A stretch of DNA of 54,350 bases from Clostridia bacterium (GTDB lineage Bacteria > Bacillota > Clostridia > Oscillospirales > CAG-272). Below, piece by piece: positions 36,994 to 45,312 of the stretch (the stretch's first letter is position 1; every line of letters starts with the position of its first letter). The stretch spans positions 1-54,350 of the forward strand of contig JAFWTH010000003.1 in NCBI GenBank assembly GCA_017518975.1, given 5' to 3'. Position numbers and translations under genes: made by a program. Under the pieces are notes generated by a model. It was not told the DNA's origin. It made no database searches and saw nothing but the letters and a program-made list of their open reading frames with translations.

Positions 36994-37899
36994 ATGCGGG
37001 AGCTGATCGAAAGATACTGCGACACGTACGGGATCCCCGAAGAGGACAAAAAGGTCTTTGTCGATCTTTTGGAAAGGATCGCAAAAGACGGGGAAACGGC
37101 GCGGAAATTCGAGGCTGCGCGCGAGATCCTTCTCGCCGCGGATAACGATTCGTATGACCTTTACTCTCCTCTTCTGCGCGAAGTCGACTCGGCGACCGGA
37201 GCGCACGAATATACGACGGATATGCTCATCTTCCTCACCTGCGTCGACGAGACGAGGAAGAGATACGAGGAGCGCGGGATCGATCTCTCGATATGGCGCG
37301 ATTCGATGGGCGACGTCGCCGTCAAGTATCGCGAATGTCTCGCGGTATACGGTATCCCCGGGATATTCACGAAGGGATGGCATTGCCGTTTTTTCGTACC
37401 GAACCGCTTTTGGCTCGGACGTATGCAGTACGAAACATGGGTCTGGGACAAACCGTACGAATTCCACGGAGTCAAAATGGGCGACACGGTGATCGTCTGT
37501 CATATCCCGTCGGACGGCAAGCCGTTCGACCGGACCGCGAGGATGGCCTCTTACAAAAAGGCGTACGAGTTTTACCGCGGCCTTTTCCCCGACGGGAAAA
37601 TGGCCGTATGCACGAGCAGCTGGCTCCTTTTTGAAGACCACAGGAAATTCCTCAAAGGGTGTCCGAACATCGTAAGCTTTCTGGACGACTTCGAAGTGAT
37701 CGTACCAAACAGGAATTACGAGGACGGTCACGATCTGTGGCGTATCTTCGCCACGCCTTCGGGCAACGTCGACAAATTCCCGACGGACACGGCGCTGAGG
37801 CGTTCGTACGTCGAATGGCTCCGCGCCGGGAACCGCCCCGGCGGCGGATTCGGGGCGTTCTTCATCGACGGACCGGGGTTTTTCGTTCGAAACAGTTGA
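36994..37899 (+). CDS. Acyltransferase-domain protein (NAT_N/GNAT_C type)
   Basis: A 301-residue protein like the clostridial 'acyltransferase domain-containing protein' family with an N-terminal helical NAT_N and C-terminal GNAT_C fold. Seen: the helical first ~130 residues, then GWHCRFFVPNRFWLGRMQYETW and GDTVIVCHIPSDGKPFD, which in this family precede SYKKAYEFYRGLFP and CTSSWLLFEDHRKFL. Substrate and cofactor are unknown. AGGAG precedes the ATG, nine bases after obg, so the two are cotranscribed. The stop codon falls inside the first hairpin of an ATGATATA-type repeat. Confidence 0.7.
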   Translation: MRELIERYCDTYGIPEEDKKVFVDLLERIAKDGETARKFEAAREILLAADNDSYDLYSPLLREVDSATGAHEYTTDMLIFLTCVDETRKRYEERGIDLSIWRDSMGDVAVKYRECLAVYGIPGIFTKGWHCRFFVPNRFWLGRMQYETWVWDKPYEFHGVKMGDTVIVCHIPSDGKPFDRTARMASYKKAYEFYRGLFPDGKMAVCTSSWLLFEDHRKFLKGCPNIVSFLDDFEVIVPNRNYEDGHDLWRIFATPSGNVDKFPTDTALRRSYVEWLRAGNRPGGGFGAFFIDGPGFFVRNS

Positions 37900-37936
37900 A
37901 AACTGTTTCGCAGTGATATAAATTCCTCCGGAATTT
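37888..37936 (+). repeat. GTGATATA-spaced hairpin repeat (two hairpins)
   Basis: Hairpin CGAAACAGTT/AACTGTTTCG, spacer with GTGATATA, then hairpin AAATTCC/GGAATTT. Same design as the four-hairpin array at 42561-42652; the first stem includes the stop codon of the upstream gene. Confidence 0.65.
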
Positions 37937-37959
37937 GCGAAAGGAATAACGAATAATAA

Positions 37960-37996
37960 CGCTGCCGCATTCGGGTGAATGCGGCAGCGGTTTTTA
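37960..37996. terminator. Bidirectional terminator
   Basis: Thirteen-bp perfect stem CGCTGCCGCATTC / GAATGCGGCAGCG with four-base loop; TTTTTATT follows on plus and TTATTATTC on minus. It can end both the obg operon and the convergent LRR/SLH gene. Confidence 0.9.
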
Positions 37997-38006
37997 TTGA
38001 GCCGTT

Positions 38007-40259
38007 TTATGAGTTCGCGTCTCTGAACAGGAAAGTGACGATCTGTCCCCTCGTGCAAGTGGACGACGGGCTGAAATGCGTCGCGTCCGTGCCGAGGGTG
38101 ATATCTTTTTCGACAGCCCACAGAACGGCGTCGTAGTAGTAGTCGCTCGCTTTCACGTCCTTGAAGGGATTGGTCGTCTTCGAGGGCGCCGGCTTGCCGT
38201 TCGCGCGCCACAGGAACGTCACGATCTGCCCTCTCGTGCAGACAGAGTTCGGCGAGAAGTGCGTTGCGTCCGTTCCGGACGTCACTTCGTTCTCCACAGC
38301 CCACAGGACGGCTTTGTAATAGTACGCGTTCGACTTGACGTCGCTGAAGGGGTTCTTGTTGCCCCTGGGTTCCGGAGAACCCGCCGCGCGCCACAGGAAC
38401 GCCACGACCTGTCCTCTCGTACATCCGTCGTTCGGCGAGAACGTCGTCGCCGACGTTCCGGTGGTGACGCCCTTCGCGACAGCCCACGCGACGGCGTCGG
38501 CGTAGTATGCACCCGGTTTCACGTCCTTGAAGTTTACGGGCGCGTGATATCCGAAAACAAATTCAGCGTTGCGAAGATATTCGTTGTGATCGCCGATGAA
38601 TACTTTCCTCGCCCATTCGAGTTCAGTACCGGGATAATAAACTCTTTTTAGAGACGCACATCCCTCGAAAGCGGAATCCCTTATCGCCTGTATCCCGCTC
38701 CCGAAGTATACTTCTTCAACGGAAGAGCAGTTTTTGAAAGCTGACGCGTTCACGTCCGCAACGGAGTCGGGAATCGTCACTCTCACAAGGTCCGCGCATC
38801 CGCGGAACGCCGTCGCTCCGACGGACGTCACGCCGTCCGGAATGACGAGATCGGTCAGAAGTTCTCCGTTCAGGTACAGAGCGTGAGCGTAATTCAGAGG
38901 ATTGTCACAGAAAGAGATCGCGCACCACGCGGCGAGATCGGAAATACCGACTCTCTCAAGAACTTCGCAGCCGGAAAACGCGGAATAACCTATTCTCGAA
39001 ACGCTCTTTCCGACCGTTACGTTTGAGAGTGAGGAACAGTTGTAAAAGGCGGAATCGCCTATGCTCGTCACGGAGTCGGGGATCGCCACGCTCGTGAGTC
39101 CGCTACATTCGGAGAAAGCGTAATCGCCAATGCCAGTCACGTGTTCACCGAGGTTAACGGTCTTGATCGAAGACAGCCCTCTGAACGTTGAGGGAATAGT
39201 CGCCATATCCAGATTTACAGTTTCAAGTCCGGTGCAGCCCGAGAAAGCGTAACCGCCTATGCTCGTCACGGAGTCGGGGATCGTCACGCTCGTGAGAGAG
39301 GTGCAGTCGGAGAAAGCGGAATATCCTATGCTCGTCACAGAGTCGCCGATCGTCACGCTCGTGAGCGAGGTGCAGCACAAGAAAGCGCTCTCTCCTATGC
39401 TCGTCACGGAGTTGGGGATCGAAATATTTGTGAGAGAGGAACAATTGTTGAAAACACCCCAATCTATGCTTGTCACACTGTCGGGGATCGTCACGCTCGT
39501 GAGGGATGCGCAGTTACGGAAAGCGAAATCACCTATTCTCGTCACGGAGTCGGGGATCGTCACGCTCGTGAGTGAGGTACAGCTTTCGAAAGCGCTTCCG
39601 GCGATACACAGAGTTCTCTCTCTGATCTCATACGATCCGGAAAGCGTCGTTTTCGCTTTTATCAGATGATTGCCGACGTACAAAACGCCGTTTTCATAAT
39701 TCGCGTCGTTGTTGATCAGCGCGGTATTGTAAAAAGCGGAATATCCTATGCTCGTCACGGAGTCGGGGATCGTCACGCTCGTGAGGTTTCGGCAATTGTA
39801 GAAAGCGTAACTTCCTATGCTCGTCACGGAGTCGGGGATCGTCACGCTCGTGAGAGAGGTGCAGTCGGAGAAAGCGGAATATCCTATGCTCGTCACAGAG
39901 TCGCCGATCGTCACGCTCGTGAGCGAGGCGCAGCCGGAGAAAGCGGACTGTCCTATACTCGTCACGGAGTCGGGGATCGTCACGGCTTTTACGTTTTTAC
40001 TATAGAATATACCGCGCCAACCATTAGATTCATAATATCCGGTCAGACTCGTCACCGTATACCCGTTGATCTTCGATGGGATCGATACCTCTGTCGCCGA
40101 TCCGTAATACCGGGTTACCGTCGCCTCGCCGTTTGAAACGGTGTATTCCCAGTCGCCGCTTCTTTCAGCTAAGGCGGCGGGAGAACAGATAAACAGGGCG
40201 ACAACTGCAGATAACGCGAGGATAAGCGAAAGGGCCTTGCTGAAAAGAGTTTTTTTCAT
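38007..40259 (-). CDS. Surface protein: BspA-like leucine-rich repeats plus three SLH domains
   Basis: A 750-residue secreted protein. Signal peptide 1-31 (basic start, hydrophobic core, cleavage near ALAERS), then about 15 BspA-type LRR_5 repeats of roughly 23 residues with the consensus LTSVTIPDSVTSIGxxAFxxC (32 to ~570), then three SLH domains (about 575-750: FKDVKPGAYY, FSDVKSNAYY, FKDVKASDYY, each with TRGQ). SLH domains hold proteins on secondary cell-wall polymers; BspA repeats often bind host or matrix proteins. TTGGAGGA before the ATG at 40259 fixes the start. Two 115-bp segments of the repeat region are identical. Confidence 0.93.
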   Translation of the reverse strand: MKKTLFSKALSLILALSAVVALFICSPAALAERSGDWEYTVSNGEATVTRYYGSATEVSIPSKINGYTVTSLTGYYESNGWRGIFYSKNVKAVTIPDSVTSIGQSAFSGCASLTSVTIGDSVTSIGYSAFSDCTSLTSVTIPDSVTSIGSYAFYNCRNLTSVTIPDSVTSIGYSAFYNTALINNDANYENGVLYVGNHLIKAKTTLSGSYEIRERTLCIAGSAFESCTSLTSVTIPDSVTRIGDFAFRNCASLTSVTIPDSVTSIDWGVFNNCSSLTNISIPNSVTSIGESAFLCCTSLTSVTIGDSVTSIGYSAFSDCTSLTSVTIPDSVTSIGGYAFSGCTGLETVNLDMATIPSTFRGLSSIKTVNLGEHVTGIGDYAFSECSGLTSVAIPDSVTSIGDSAFYNCSSLSNVTVGKSVSRIGYSAFSGCEVLERVGISDLAAWCAISFCDNPLNYAHALYLNGELLTDLVIPDGVTSVGATAFRGCADLVRVTIPDSVADVNASAFKNCSSVEEVYFGSGIQAIRDSAFEGCASLKRVYYPGTELEWARKVFIGDHNEYLRNAEFVFGYHAPVNFKDVKPGAYYADAVAWAVAKGVTTGTSATTFSPNDGCTRGQVVAFLWRAAGSPEPRGNKNPFSDVKSNAYYYKAVLWAVENEVTSGTDATHFSPNSVCTRGQIVTFLWRANGKPAPSKTTNPFKDVKASDYYYDAVLWAVEKDITLGTDATHFSPSSTCTRGQIVTFLFRDANS

Positions 40260-40324
40260 TCTAAACGTCCTCCAAATGATAAGTAAAAAGCGCGAAGACA
40301 GAGCCGCTTCGCGGCACAGAACTT

Positions 40325-42490
40325 TCAGTTCACCGTTCCGGACGAACGGCGGGCGAGGTCGGCGACGCGCTCCTTTATGCCCGCGTTTTCGGGGCGGTCG
40401 AGCGTCGGGTCGACGTCGAGGATGCGCGTCACACACTCCGTTACCTTATCGGTGATCGCGGAATTCGAGAGCGCGCGGATCAGCGAGAGCGTCGACTGTC
40501 CGTGCTGACGGACGACGCTGTTCTCCGACAGGATGTCGCCGGGGCCGCGCTGGCGGAGGTCCGCCTCCGCGATCTTATACCCGTCGCGGGAGCGCTTGAG
40601 CGTTTCGATCCTGTCCCGAGCCTTCTCTCCCTTCGAGTCGGAGACCATGATGAAATACGATTTCGCTTTGCCGCGGCCGACGCGCCCTCTCAGCTGGTGG
40701 AGCTGGGAGAGCCCGAACCGCTCGGCGTTTTCAACGATCATTAGCGTCGCGTTGGGCACGTTGACGCCGACCTCGATGACCGTCGTCGAGACGAGCACGT
40801 CGATCTCGCCGCGCGAGAACGCGCTCATAACGGCGTCTTTTTCCGACGGTTTCATCCTGCCGTGAACGAAGCTGACACGGCAGTTTTTCAGTTCGTTTTT
40901 GAGCTGTTCGGAATACTCGACGGCGGACTTCATCGGCAGCTCCGGGTCGGGTCCGAGCAGATCGAAGAGCGTGATATCCGCCATCTCGAGCGGGTCGTCG
41001 CCCTTTTCGGGGACGGGCGATTCCTCGACGGCGGGACAGACGACGTAGACCTGATGACCCTCCGCGACCTGCTTTTCGATGAACGCGTTGAGCCGTTTAC
41101 GGTAGCTCTCGTCAACCGCGAACGTATCGACGGGCTGACGGCCCGACGGAAGTTCGTCGAGGCGGGAAACGTCGAGATTGCCGTATGCGATCAGCGACAG
41201 CGTTCTCGGTATCGGAGTCGCGCTCATAACGAGCGTGTGGACTCCCTCCGTCTTTTCGGCGAGCGCGGCGCGCTGCATGACGCCGAAGCGGTGCTGTTCG
41301 TCGATTATCGCGAGACCGAGACGTGAAAACGTGACGTCGGGGGTGATGAGCGCGTGCGTTCCGATCAGAAGAACGGGCTCCTCGCCCGATATCGCCGCGA
41401 TTATTTCGCGCCGCTTCGCCGCGCCCGTCGAACCGGTGAGAAGATGACATTTGAATCCGAGTTTTTCAAAAAGAGCGGAAAGATCGGTGAAGTGCTGTGT
41501 CGCGAGGATCTCGGTCGGAGCCATCAGCGCCGCGGAATATCCCGCGCTGAGCGTGAAGTACGCCGCTGCCGCCGCGACGACGGTCTTGCCCGATCCGACG
41601 TCGCCGACAAGGATGCGGTTCATGACCTTGCCGCCCGAAAGATCGTCTCCGATCTCGTCGATCGCCTTTATCTGCGACGCTGTGAGGGAGAACGGGATCG
41701 CGCCGAGAAACGGCACGGGATCCGCGCGCGGTATGACCGTTTTCGATACCGCGTTCTTTCTGCCGCCCGAAACGGAGAGCGACAGAGACGTGAGAAAGAG
41801 TTCGTCGAACGAGAGGCGGTTCTTCGCCGCCTCGAGCGCCTCGAGGGATTCCGGAAAGTGGATGTTTTCAAGCGCGTATGTATGAGTCGGAAGAGAAAGA
41901 CTCGAAAGGATCCCCTCGGGAAGATATTCTCCGCCCGTCCCGGTCATGGCGAGCGCCGCGGAAACTGACTGAGCGACCGATTTCTGCGTGAGTCCTCGCG
42001 TGAGCGGATAAACGGGGATGATCGGCGGGAGTTCCCTGCCCTCGACGTACGGCTCCCATACGGGAGACGTGATCGTAAGGCGGCTCTTTTCGAGAGCGAA
42101 TCTGCCCCAGATCCTGAAAGACGCGCCCGTTCTGAAATTGTCCCTGACGTACGGCTGATTGAAAAACGTGACCTCGACGTGACCCGTCTCGTCGAAAAGT
42201 TTAAGTTTCGTCAGCGTCATCCCGCGGCGGATCATCCGGTTGACCGGCTCCGAGGCGACGGTGAGGATCGACGAGCACGGCGCGGTCTTCCCGTCGGGTC
42301 CCGACGATATGAGTTCTCTTATCTCTGCGAGCGTCCTGACGTGTTCCCTGTTCTGATACGCGCGGGGATAGTATCTGAGAAGATCGCCGACGGTGGCGAC
42401 TCCGACGCGCGCAAACGCGGCGGCGCGGGCGGGTCCGACGCCCTTGACCGCCGTGGTCGGTTTTGAGAGTATATCAGCGTATGACGTCAT
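40325..42490 (-). CDS. recG: ATP-dependent DNA helicase RecG
   Basis: A 721-residue RecG that remodels stalled forks and Holliday junctions. The N-terminal wedge/OB domain starts with the HhH-like VKGVGPARAAAFARVGV; helicase motifs follow: GDVGSGKTVVA (I), APTEILATQH (Ia), DEQHRFG (II), MSATPIPRTL (III), and ADLRQRGPGDILS near the C-terminus. AAGGAGG lies five bases before the ATG. The LRR/SLH gene follows 65 bases after its stop and may be read from the same promoter. Confidence 0.96.
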   Translation of the reverse strand: MTSYADILSKPTTAVKGVGPARAAAFARVGVATVGDLLRYYPRAYQNREHVRTLAEIRELISSGPDGKTAPCSSILTVASEPVNRMIRRGMTLTKLKLFDETGHVEVTFFNQPYVRDNFRTGASFRIWGRFALEKSRLTITSPVWEPYVEGRELPPIIPVYPLTRGLTQKSVAQSVSAALAMTGTGGEYLPEGILSSLSLPTHTYALENIHFPESLEALEAAKNRLSFDELFLTSLSLSVSGGRKNAVSKTVIPRADPVPFLGAIPFSLTASQIKAIDEIGDDLSGGKVMNRILVGDVGSGKTVVAAAAAYFTLSAGYSAALMAPTEILATQHFTDLSALFEKLGFKCHLLTGSTGAAKRREIIAAISGEEPVLLIGTHALITPDVTFSRLGLAIIDEQHRFGVMQRAALAEKTEGVHTLVMSATPIPRTLSLIAYGNLDVSRLDELPSGRQPVDTFAVDESYRKRLNAFIEKQVAEGHQVYVVCPAVEESPVPEKGDDPLEMADITLFDLLGPDPELPMKSAVEYSEQLKNELKNCRVSFVHGRMKPSEKDAVMSAFSRGEIDVLVSTTVIEVGVNVPNATLMIVENAERFGLSQLHQLRGRVGRGKAKSYFIMVSDSKGEKARDRIETLKRSRDGYKIAEADLRQRGPGDILSENSVVRQHGQSTLSLIRALSNSAITDKVTECVTRILDVDPTLDRPENAGIKERVADLARRSSGTVN

Positions 42491-42520
42491 CTCCGCCTCC
42501 TTCTTTGTCTTTGTGGTATT

Positions 42521-42549
42521 ATTTTAACATAGCGGCCGGGATTTGACAA
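42521..42549 (-). promoter_or_regulatory. Promoter of recG
   Basis: Minus strand TTGTCA, 17-base spacer, TAAAAT, 30 bases before the recG start. Confidence 0.7.
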
Positions 42550-42560
42550 TACATTCGAAA

Positions 42561-42652
42561 ATGATATACCCGTCCTGAACAGACGGGTATGATATCCCGC
42601 GAAGCGGGATGATATACGCCTGAAGGCGAATGATATACCGCATTCGCGGTAT
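42561..42652. repeat. Array of four ATGATATA-spaced hairpins
   Basis: Four short hairpins, each led by ATGATAT(A): CCCGTC..GACGGG, CCCGC..GCGGG, CGCC..GGCG and CCGCATTCGCGG. Starts of the spacer word are at 42561, 42589, 42609 and 42630. It lies between the recG promoter and the rplL terminator. Confidence 0.8.
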
Positions 42653-42684
42653 TATCCGATACCGTACGGCGGTCTAGAATAGAA

Positions 42685-42713
42685 GCGGGTCCGCACCGAA
42701 GGTACGGACCCGC
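42685..42713 (-). terminator. Terminator of rplJ-rplL
   Basis: Strong G+C-rich hairpin GCGGGTCCG(T)ACC with a TTCG loop region; TTCTATTCTA follows on the minus strand, a poor T-tract. Confidence 0.65.
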
Positions 42714-42734
42714 AGATCTTTTTGTGAAAGACGA

Positions 42735-43115
42735 TTATTTGAGTTCGACAGTTGCTCCGGCAGCCTCGAGCTGAGCCTTGAGAGCTTCTGCGTCTTCTTT
42801 GGAAGCGCCTTCTTTGATAGCTTTCGGAGCGCTTTCGACGAGCTCTTTGGCTTCCTTGAGTCCGAGACCGGTGATCTCGCGGACGACTTTGATGACGTCG
42901 AGTTTCTTCGCACCGAAGTTGGCGAGGATAACGTCGAAGTCGGTCTTCTCTTCAGCTGCAGCGGCTGCGGGAGCAGCGCCTGCGCCTGCGGCGACGGCAA
43001 CGGGAGCGGCGGAAACGCCGAACTCTTCCTCAACTGCCTTTACGAGCTCGGAGAGCTCAAGAATGGTGAGACCCTTGATCTCATCAAGAATAGCGGTGAT
43101 CTTTTCAGATGCCAT
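42735..43115 (-). CDS. rplL: 50S ribosomal protein L7/L12
   Basis: A 126-residue stalk protein. N-terminal dimerisation domain (1-33, [19 protein letters not shown]), Ala/Pro-rich hinge (34-55) and the C-terminal factor-binding domain with [21 protein letters not shown]. It binds L10 as dimers and recruits translation factors. GGAGG precedes the ATG. It follows rplJ by 37 bases. Confidence 0.98.
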   Translation of the reverse strand: MASEKITAILDEIKGLTILELSELVKAVEEEFGVSAAPVAVAAGAGAAPAAAAAEEKTDFDVILANFGAKKLDVIKVVREITGLGLKEAKELVESAPKAIKEGASKEDAEALKAQLEAAGATVELK

Positions 43116-43152
43116 TTTAATTTTCCTCCTGATTATTTGTTAATTGTTTTAC

Positions 43153-43755
43153 TTATTCGGCTGCGGGTTCTTCCGCGGGGGCTGCTTCTTCGGCGGGGGC
43201 CGCTTCTTCAGCGGGAGCGGCTTCCTCAGCGGGAGCGGCTTCCTCTTTTTCTACGGGTGTAAGATCGCCCTTATCGACGATCGCCTGGAGTCCGACGGCG
43301 AGGCCGTACAGAGGCGACATCAGGCTGCCCATGAGTTTTGCGATGAGAACTTCCTTCGGCGGGATGTCGGCAAGTTCACCGACGACGGAAGCGTCGACGA
43401 CGGCTCCGTCAAGAAAGCCCGCTCTGATTTCAAAGGTCTCGATCTTTTCAGCGTATTTCTTGAGTATCTTTGCGGGAGCGATCGGGTCTTCATAGCTGAC
43501 CGCGACTGCGTTCATCCCTTCGAGGTACGGCTTGAGTCCGTCAAAACCGACCTTCTCGCAAGCGAGGTTGATGAGACTGTTCTTGATAACAGCGTACTCA
43601 ACGCCCGCCGCGCGGAGCTCGGCGCGAAGCTTCGTGTCATCCTCGACCGTGATGCCCTGATACTTTACAAGCACGCCGGAAACCGCTTTACCGAACTTGT
43701 CCGCGATCTCGTTCACTCTCGCCTGCTTCTGTTCCAGTATCTTTGCGCTAGGCAT
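43153..43755 (-). CDS. rplJ: 50S ribosomal protein L10 with Ala/Pro/Glu-repeat tail
   Basis: A 200-residue L10, base of the ribosomal stalk. The family start MPSAKILEQKQARVNEIADKF, VKYQGITVEDDTKLR and YAVIKNSLINLA are seen. The last ~30 residues are four near-exact copies of EEAAPA, not part of the L10 fold. The frame is open to 43812 but the upstream part lies in the leader; AAGGAGG nine bases before the ATG at 43755 sets the start. Autoregulation through the L10 leader upstream is expected. Confidence 0.97.
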   Translation of the reverse strand: MPSAKILEQKQARVNEIADKFGKAVSGVLVKYQGITVEDDTKLRAELRAAGVEYAVIKNSLINLACEKVGFDGLKPYLEGMNAVAVSYEDPIAPAKILKKYAEKIETFEIRAGFLDGAVVDASVVGELADIPPKEVLIAKLMGSLMSPLYGLAVGLQAIVDKGDLTPVEKEEAAPAEEAAPAEEAAPAEEAAPAEEPAAE

Positions 43756-43791
43756 TTTGCATTTCCTCCTTCTTGAGACGTACAGCATAAC

Positions 43792-43829
43792 GAAAAAAGT
43801 CTTTTTTCGCATCCCGCGCGAAAAAAGAC
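43792..43829 (-). terminator. Attenuator-type terminator in the rplJ leader
   Basis: Minus strand stem GTCTTTTTTCGC / GCGAAAAAAGAC with seven-base loop, followed by TTTTTTCG, between the L10 leader and rplJ. It could set the basal readthrough of the operon. Confidence 0.75.
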
Positions 43830-43844
43830 CACCTATAACGTGTA

Positions 43845-43910
43845 TGGCGTCTCTCCTCGGCAGGAAAGCGTAACGCTTTTACCGTAACCTGCTGTCTTTG
43901 GTTCAACAAC
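43845..43910 (-). ncRNA. Ribosomal protein L10 leader RNA
   Basis: Minus strand ACCAAAGACAGCAGG ... CCTGCCGAGG, the conserved kink-turn-containing pattern of the Firmicutes L10 leader, placed between the promoter and the rplJ attenuator. L10(L12)4 binds this RNA to repress its own operon. Confidence 0.85.
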
Positions 43911-43916
43911 AAGAGT

Positions 43917-43945
43917 ATTATACACGCGGTATTTCTGTTTGTCAA
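43917..43945 (-). promoter_or_regulatory. Consensus promoter of rplJ-rplL
   Basis: Minus strand perfect TTGACA, 17-base spacer, perfect TATAAT, immediately before the L10 leader. Confidence 0.92.
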
Positions 43946-43973
43946 CACTTTTTGCGAAAAAAGTTTCGGGTCA

Positions 43974-44002
43974 TTGACAAAACGCCCGCGAAAAATTAAA
44001 AT
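43974..44002 (+). promoter_or_regulatory. Promoter of rarA
   Basis: Perfect TTGACA, 17-base spacer, TAAAAT, 41 bases before the rarA start and divergent from the rplJ promoter. Confidence 0.8.
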
Positions 44003-44043
44003 ATAAAGGAAAAGCATTTTCCCTGAAAAAGGGGGGTAGCGAC

Positions 44044-45285
44044 ATGGCAATCGAAAAAAGACCCGCCGCCGACCGTCTGAGGCCCGTGACGTTCGACGAG
44101 ATGGCGGGGCAGGAGAAACTCGTCGGGAAGAACGGGATACTGCGCAGACTCGCAGAGGGAGGCGTCCTTCCGTCCGTGATCTTCTACGGTCCTCCCGGAA
44201 CGGGAAAAACGACCGCCGCCGGTATCCTCGCAGAGCTGTCCGGAAAGGAGATCTTTTATCTCAACGCCACGACGGCGACGCTCTCCGACGTGAAGGAAGT
44301 CGCCGCGATGACGGGATCGCTGATCGGATGCAGCGGCGTCGTTCTTTATCTTGACGAGATACAGTATTTCAACAAAAAGCAGCAGCAGTCTCTGCTCTCT
44401 TATATCGAGGACGGGAGCATCACGCTCATCGCCTCCACGACCGAAAACCCGTATTATTACGTTTACGACGCCCTTCTCTCGCGGTGTTCCGTCTTCGAGT
44501 TCAGACCCGTGTCGGACGCGGATATCGAAAAGAGACTCCGTCAGGTCGCCCCACAGATCTCAGAAACGGTGAAAATATCAGACGGCGCGCTCCGCGCGAT
44601 AGCGCGTTCCGCCGCGGGCGACGTCAGACGGGCGGTTAATATGCTGGAACTCGCGTTCAACGTGTCGGACAACGGCGAAATCACGGAAGATGAACTCGCC
44701 GGGATACTCCCCTCCGTTTCGCTCGGATCGTTCGACCGGGACGGAGACGTTCATTACGATCTTCTCTCCGCGCTTCAGAAATCGATCAGAGGATCCGATC
44801 CCGACGCCGCCGTCTTCTACCTTGCGCGTCTGCTCGAGGGAGGGGACATTATCTCACCGTGCAGACGGCTCCAGGTCATAGCGAGCGAGGATATCGGTCA
44901 GGCGTACCCGATGGCCGCCGTCATTACGCGCGCGTGCTGTGAATCGGCTAAGGAACTGGGGCTCCCGGAGGCGGCGATACCGCTCAGCAACGCCGCCGTC
45001 ATGCTCGCCACGGCTCCGAAATCCAATACGTCCAACGAGGCGTACAGCGCCGCCGCAGCGGACGTGAAAGCAGGCGCGGGGCGCGAGATCCCGACGCATC
45101 TGAGAAGCCCGCTCTTCAAAGGATACAAATATCCGCATTCCTACCCGAACAGATACGTGAAGCAGCAGTACCTGCCGGACGATCTCAAAGACCGGAAGTA
45201 TTACAAATTCGGCGAGAACAAGACGGAACAGGCGGCGAAGACGCATATGGAAAAAATACGCGGCATCAAAAAGGAAGAAAACTGA
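44044..45285 (+). CDS. rarA: Replication-associated recombination AAA ATPase RarA/MgsA
   Basis: A 413-residue clamp-loader-like AAA+ ATPase acting at stalled forks. RPVTFDEMAGQEKLVG is the family start, GPPGTGKTT is Walker A, LYLDEIQYFNKKQQQ Walker B, TTENP sensor 1; the C-terminal tetramerisation domain contains EDIGQAYPMAAVI and ends with HSYPNRYVKQQYLPDDL. GGGGGG lies seven bases before the ATG. Single-gene unit. Confidence 0.95.
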   Translation: MAIEKRPAADRLRPVTFDEMAGQEKLVGKNGILRRLAEGGVLPSVIFYGPPGTGKTTAAGILAELSGKEIFYLNATTATLSDVKEVAAMTGSLIGCSGVVLYLDEIQYFNKKQQQSLLSYIEDGSITLIASTTENPYYYVYDALLSRCSVFEFRPVSDADIEKRLRQVAPQISETVKISDGALRAIARSAAGDVRRAVNMLELAFNVSDNGEITEDELAGILPSVSLGSFDRDGDVHYDLLSALQKSIRGSDPDAAVFYLARLLEGGDIISPCRRLQVIASEDIGQAYPMAAVITRACCESAKELGLPEAAIPLSNAAVMLATAPKSNTSNEAYSAAAADVKAGAGREIPTHLRSPLFKGYKYPHSYPNRYVKQQYLPDDLKDRKYYKFGENKTEQAAKTHMEKIRGIKKEEN

Positions 45286-45312
45286 GATCATGCCGTAAAA
45301 TGAATAATGCGT

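Noticed and set aside
36754..38487. 577-codon minus-strand open frame across obg, the acyltransferase and the LRR gene end
   Set aside because: It is antisense to two well-supported genes and passes through a terminator hairpin and repeat.
39241..40010. Possible CRISPR-like array because of regularly spaced similar segments
   Set aside because: The repeats are about 69 bp, coding and without unique spacers; they are LRR codons.
39259..40136. Repetitive plus-strand frames opposite the LRR gene
   Set aside because: They are antisense translations of the LRR repeats; the sense frame has signal peptide, LRR and SLH domains.
42561..42652. Possible CRISPR or iteron origin
   Set aside because: The constant word is only seven to eight bases and the intervening segments are self-complementary hairpins, unlike CRISPR spacers or initiator-binding iterons; no replication gene is adjacent.
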